Source: Rhea pennata
Taxonomy: Eukaryota > Chordata > Aves > Rheiformes > Rheidae
DNA: 64,000 nt
Direction: 5' to 3'
Assembly (NCBI RefSeq): GCF_028389875.1
Contig: NC_084672.1
Location: 1,385,501 to 1,449,500, forward strand
Within the stretch, counting starts at the first letter, position 1; each line of letters opens with the position of its first letter. The position numbers and the translations under genes were made by a program. Below, in pieces: positions 62,395 to 64,000 of this stretch. The notes under the pieces were generated by a model, which saw only the letters and a list, made by a program, of their open reading frames with translations, was not told the origin of the DNA and made no database searches.

Positions 62395-64000
62395 GCGCTG
62401 GACGCGGCGCGCTCCGCGGCGGGACCGGGCTCCGCGCCGGCCGCGCGGCACGGGCGCCGAGCGCCGCCGGGGGGTTCCCGCGGCTCCTGGGAAAGCCGGC
62501 TCTGTCTTCCCGGACTGAGCAGACGGAACGACGGCCTGGCACGGCACAGCGGCCCCCTCCTTTGCAGCAGAAAGGTACACGTCCGACCGGGGCAGCGGCG
62601 CCGCCTCGCAAGCCTTGCTTTCACCGACAGCTGCGATTCACGTCCGGAGCAGCGGTGCGGCAGAGGGGAGCGCGCCCCGTCTGGCACCGGGCGAACGCCG
62701 GGAGAGGCCGCGGGCTGCAAATGCCGAGCGCCTCGGGAAACGAGGCAGCTTTTGCAGAGGCGCCCGGCGCAGGAGGAAGACGTTACTTCCCGCCACCCAA
62801 ACTGGAACGCGTTGGCCGGCTCAAAACCAGCCCGACCCGTGTGCCAAACTGATGCTACAGCCCTGGTATTTAAAGGGGAGCTGTGAAACAGGGCAAGGCG
62901 GGCTTTGCACGAGCAAACGAACGCGGTGCCCGCGCAGAGCGGCAGCCCAGCGCCGGGGCGCCGACCCGTCCCCCGGCGCGGCGCGGGGCCGGAGCGCCGC
63001 GCGGGCCAGGGGCAGCGCGGGGCCGTAAGCCGAGAGATTTATTTCTGAGCGGGTAGGTAACAGGAAAGCGTGTTCAGAATAAACAGTTCCTGCTGTGCCC
63101 TGGAGATTTTCCTCGGGAGGGTGGAGAGCAAATGAGTGTTTGGGAGAACATTTCTGCAGGTGAGTGCTGAAATCACTGCGGCGGTCTGAAGTTTGTACGT
63201 TTTCATTGCGCTTGACAAGCTCTGAATAACCATACCGCCTCTTTCCAAATTAACTTTGAGTCCCCGGGTGGAATATACTGTAAACTATTTACCATACAGC
63301 TGTCTGCAGGCCACGGGCTTTCCATGGCGCTGATTAAGCAGGAGGGGGCTGAGGGGAGCTTAGTGCTGAGAAAGGGAGAGTCCAAAACCCGGTGGAGTTC
63401 CCGAGGCTTAATCTCTTTTGTGCAACCACGGACCCTGCTCGCCGGCAACGGCGCCCGGTCCTCGCGCCTCCGGCCCGGCGATCGGGCGCCGCGAGAAGCC
63501 GTCGCCCAGCCCGGCGCTCTCGGGAAGCACCTCGCCCCTCTCCCGGGGACAAGCGCAGCTCAAAGGCGCCGCTCTCACGTGCGTCATCCGGCACAGGAGC
63601 AATTCCTGGCTGCAGCTGCCACTTCCCCTGGCTCCGGCTGGAACAAATCAGATTAAGCCCGAGCGGCACAGGCGGCGTTGTGGGGCTCCGGGCAGGGCCA
63701 GCTTGGGAGCACGATCCGCCCCGCTCACCGGGCTCGCGAGCACCGCTCGTCCTCCCGCGGCAGCCGCTGCACCGCGGCTCCCAGCATTGGCGCTTTAATC
63801 GCAGCGCAACGGCGCGCGACACCCGGCGCTGCGGAGCCCGCGGGCGGAAGGCTGCGTCCCCTGCGACGAGGGCACGGGGAGCGGCGCGACGGCCAGACCG
63901 AGAGCCGGGCACGCGCCGCTTGCTCGGGCGCGGGAAGATCTGCCCCGGCTTCGCTCCGGACGGCTCTCGGGACGGACGACACGCAGGGGCTCTGCGCGGC
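62395..64000. other. CpG-rich DNA with one AT-rich island (63,030-63,320)
   Basis: No gene recognised. The island at 63,030-63,320 holds complex AT-rich sequence. The last 600 bp are CpG-rich and run off the window, so a CpG island continuing beyond the edge is possible. Confidence 0.4.

Overview
This is vertebrate genomic DNA holding one protein-coding gene on the + strand: TLE3, a Groucho/TLE transcriptional corepressor. All 19 coding exons lie in the window (start codon 16122, stop 43264-43266), with consensus GT-AG introns and a predicted 769-residue product. I assign TLE3 rather than TLE1, TLE2 or TLE4 because the GP and SP domains carry TLE3-type sequence: [13 protein letters not shown] in exon 7, KNHHDLDHR at its end, and [16 protein letters not shown] across exons 12-13. 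The organism is most likely a bird, or at least a sauropsid. The DNA is very GC- and CpG-rich, the gene is compact (27 kb from start to stop codon), interspersed repeats are rare, and the clearest one is a decayed CR1-type LINE. The species assignment is inference.

Layout. Positions 1-14,700 are upstream DNA with no convincing coding gene: GC-rich unique sequence broken by AT-rich, complex islands of the kind that usually prove to be conserved noncoding elements (CNEs), plus two old tRNA-type SINE relics. Three promoter-like motif clusters sit at about 12.5, 13.5 and 15.1 kb. A CpG island spans 14.75-16.5 kb and contains the TLE3 promoter and leader, with a short uORF in strong Kozak context and a longer one behind it. 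Exons 1-4 lie within 1.5 kb (16,122-17,636). Intron 4 is about 9 kb. Exons 5-6 (26.7-27.6 kb) complete the Q domain. Intron 6 is 5.2 kb. Exons 7-19 (32.8-43.3 kb) encode the GP, CcN, SP and WD40 regions. The 3' UTR runs from 43,267, with poly(A) signals at 44,417 and 45,226. From 45.3 to 64 kb there is again gene-free DNA with AT-rich islands, a 42-bp minisatellite and the CR1 relic at about 52.5-53.0 kb.

Function. There is no gene cluster to interpret. The window is a developmental-regulator locus in which one corepressor gene is flanked and filled by probable regulatory DNA. The N-terminal Q domain of TLE proteins tetramerises and binds TCF/LEF factors. The C-terminal propeller binds WRPW and eh1 peptides of Hes, Runx, Engrailed-type and other repressors. 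The most interesting signals concern isoform control: a second in-frame donor at exon 6, tandem donors at exon 12, a CAG-repeat acceptor at exon 7, a 17-nt microexon, and a motif series upstream that repeats the TLE3 promoter motifs in mirror order. I found no sign of a new defence, mobile or enzymatic system.
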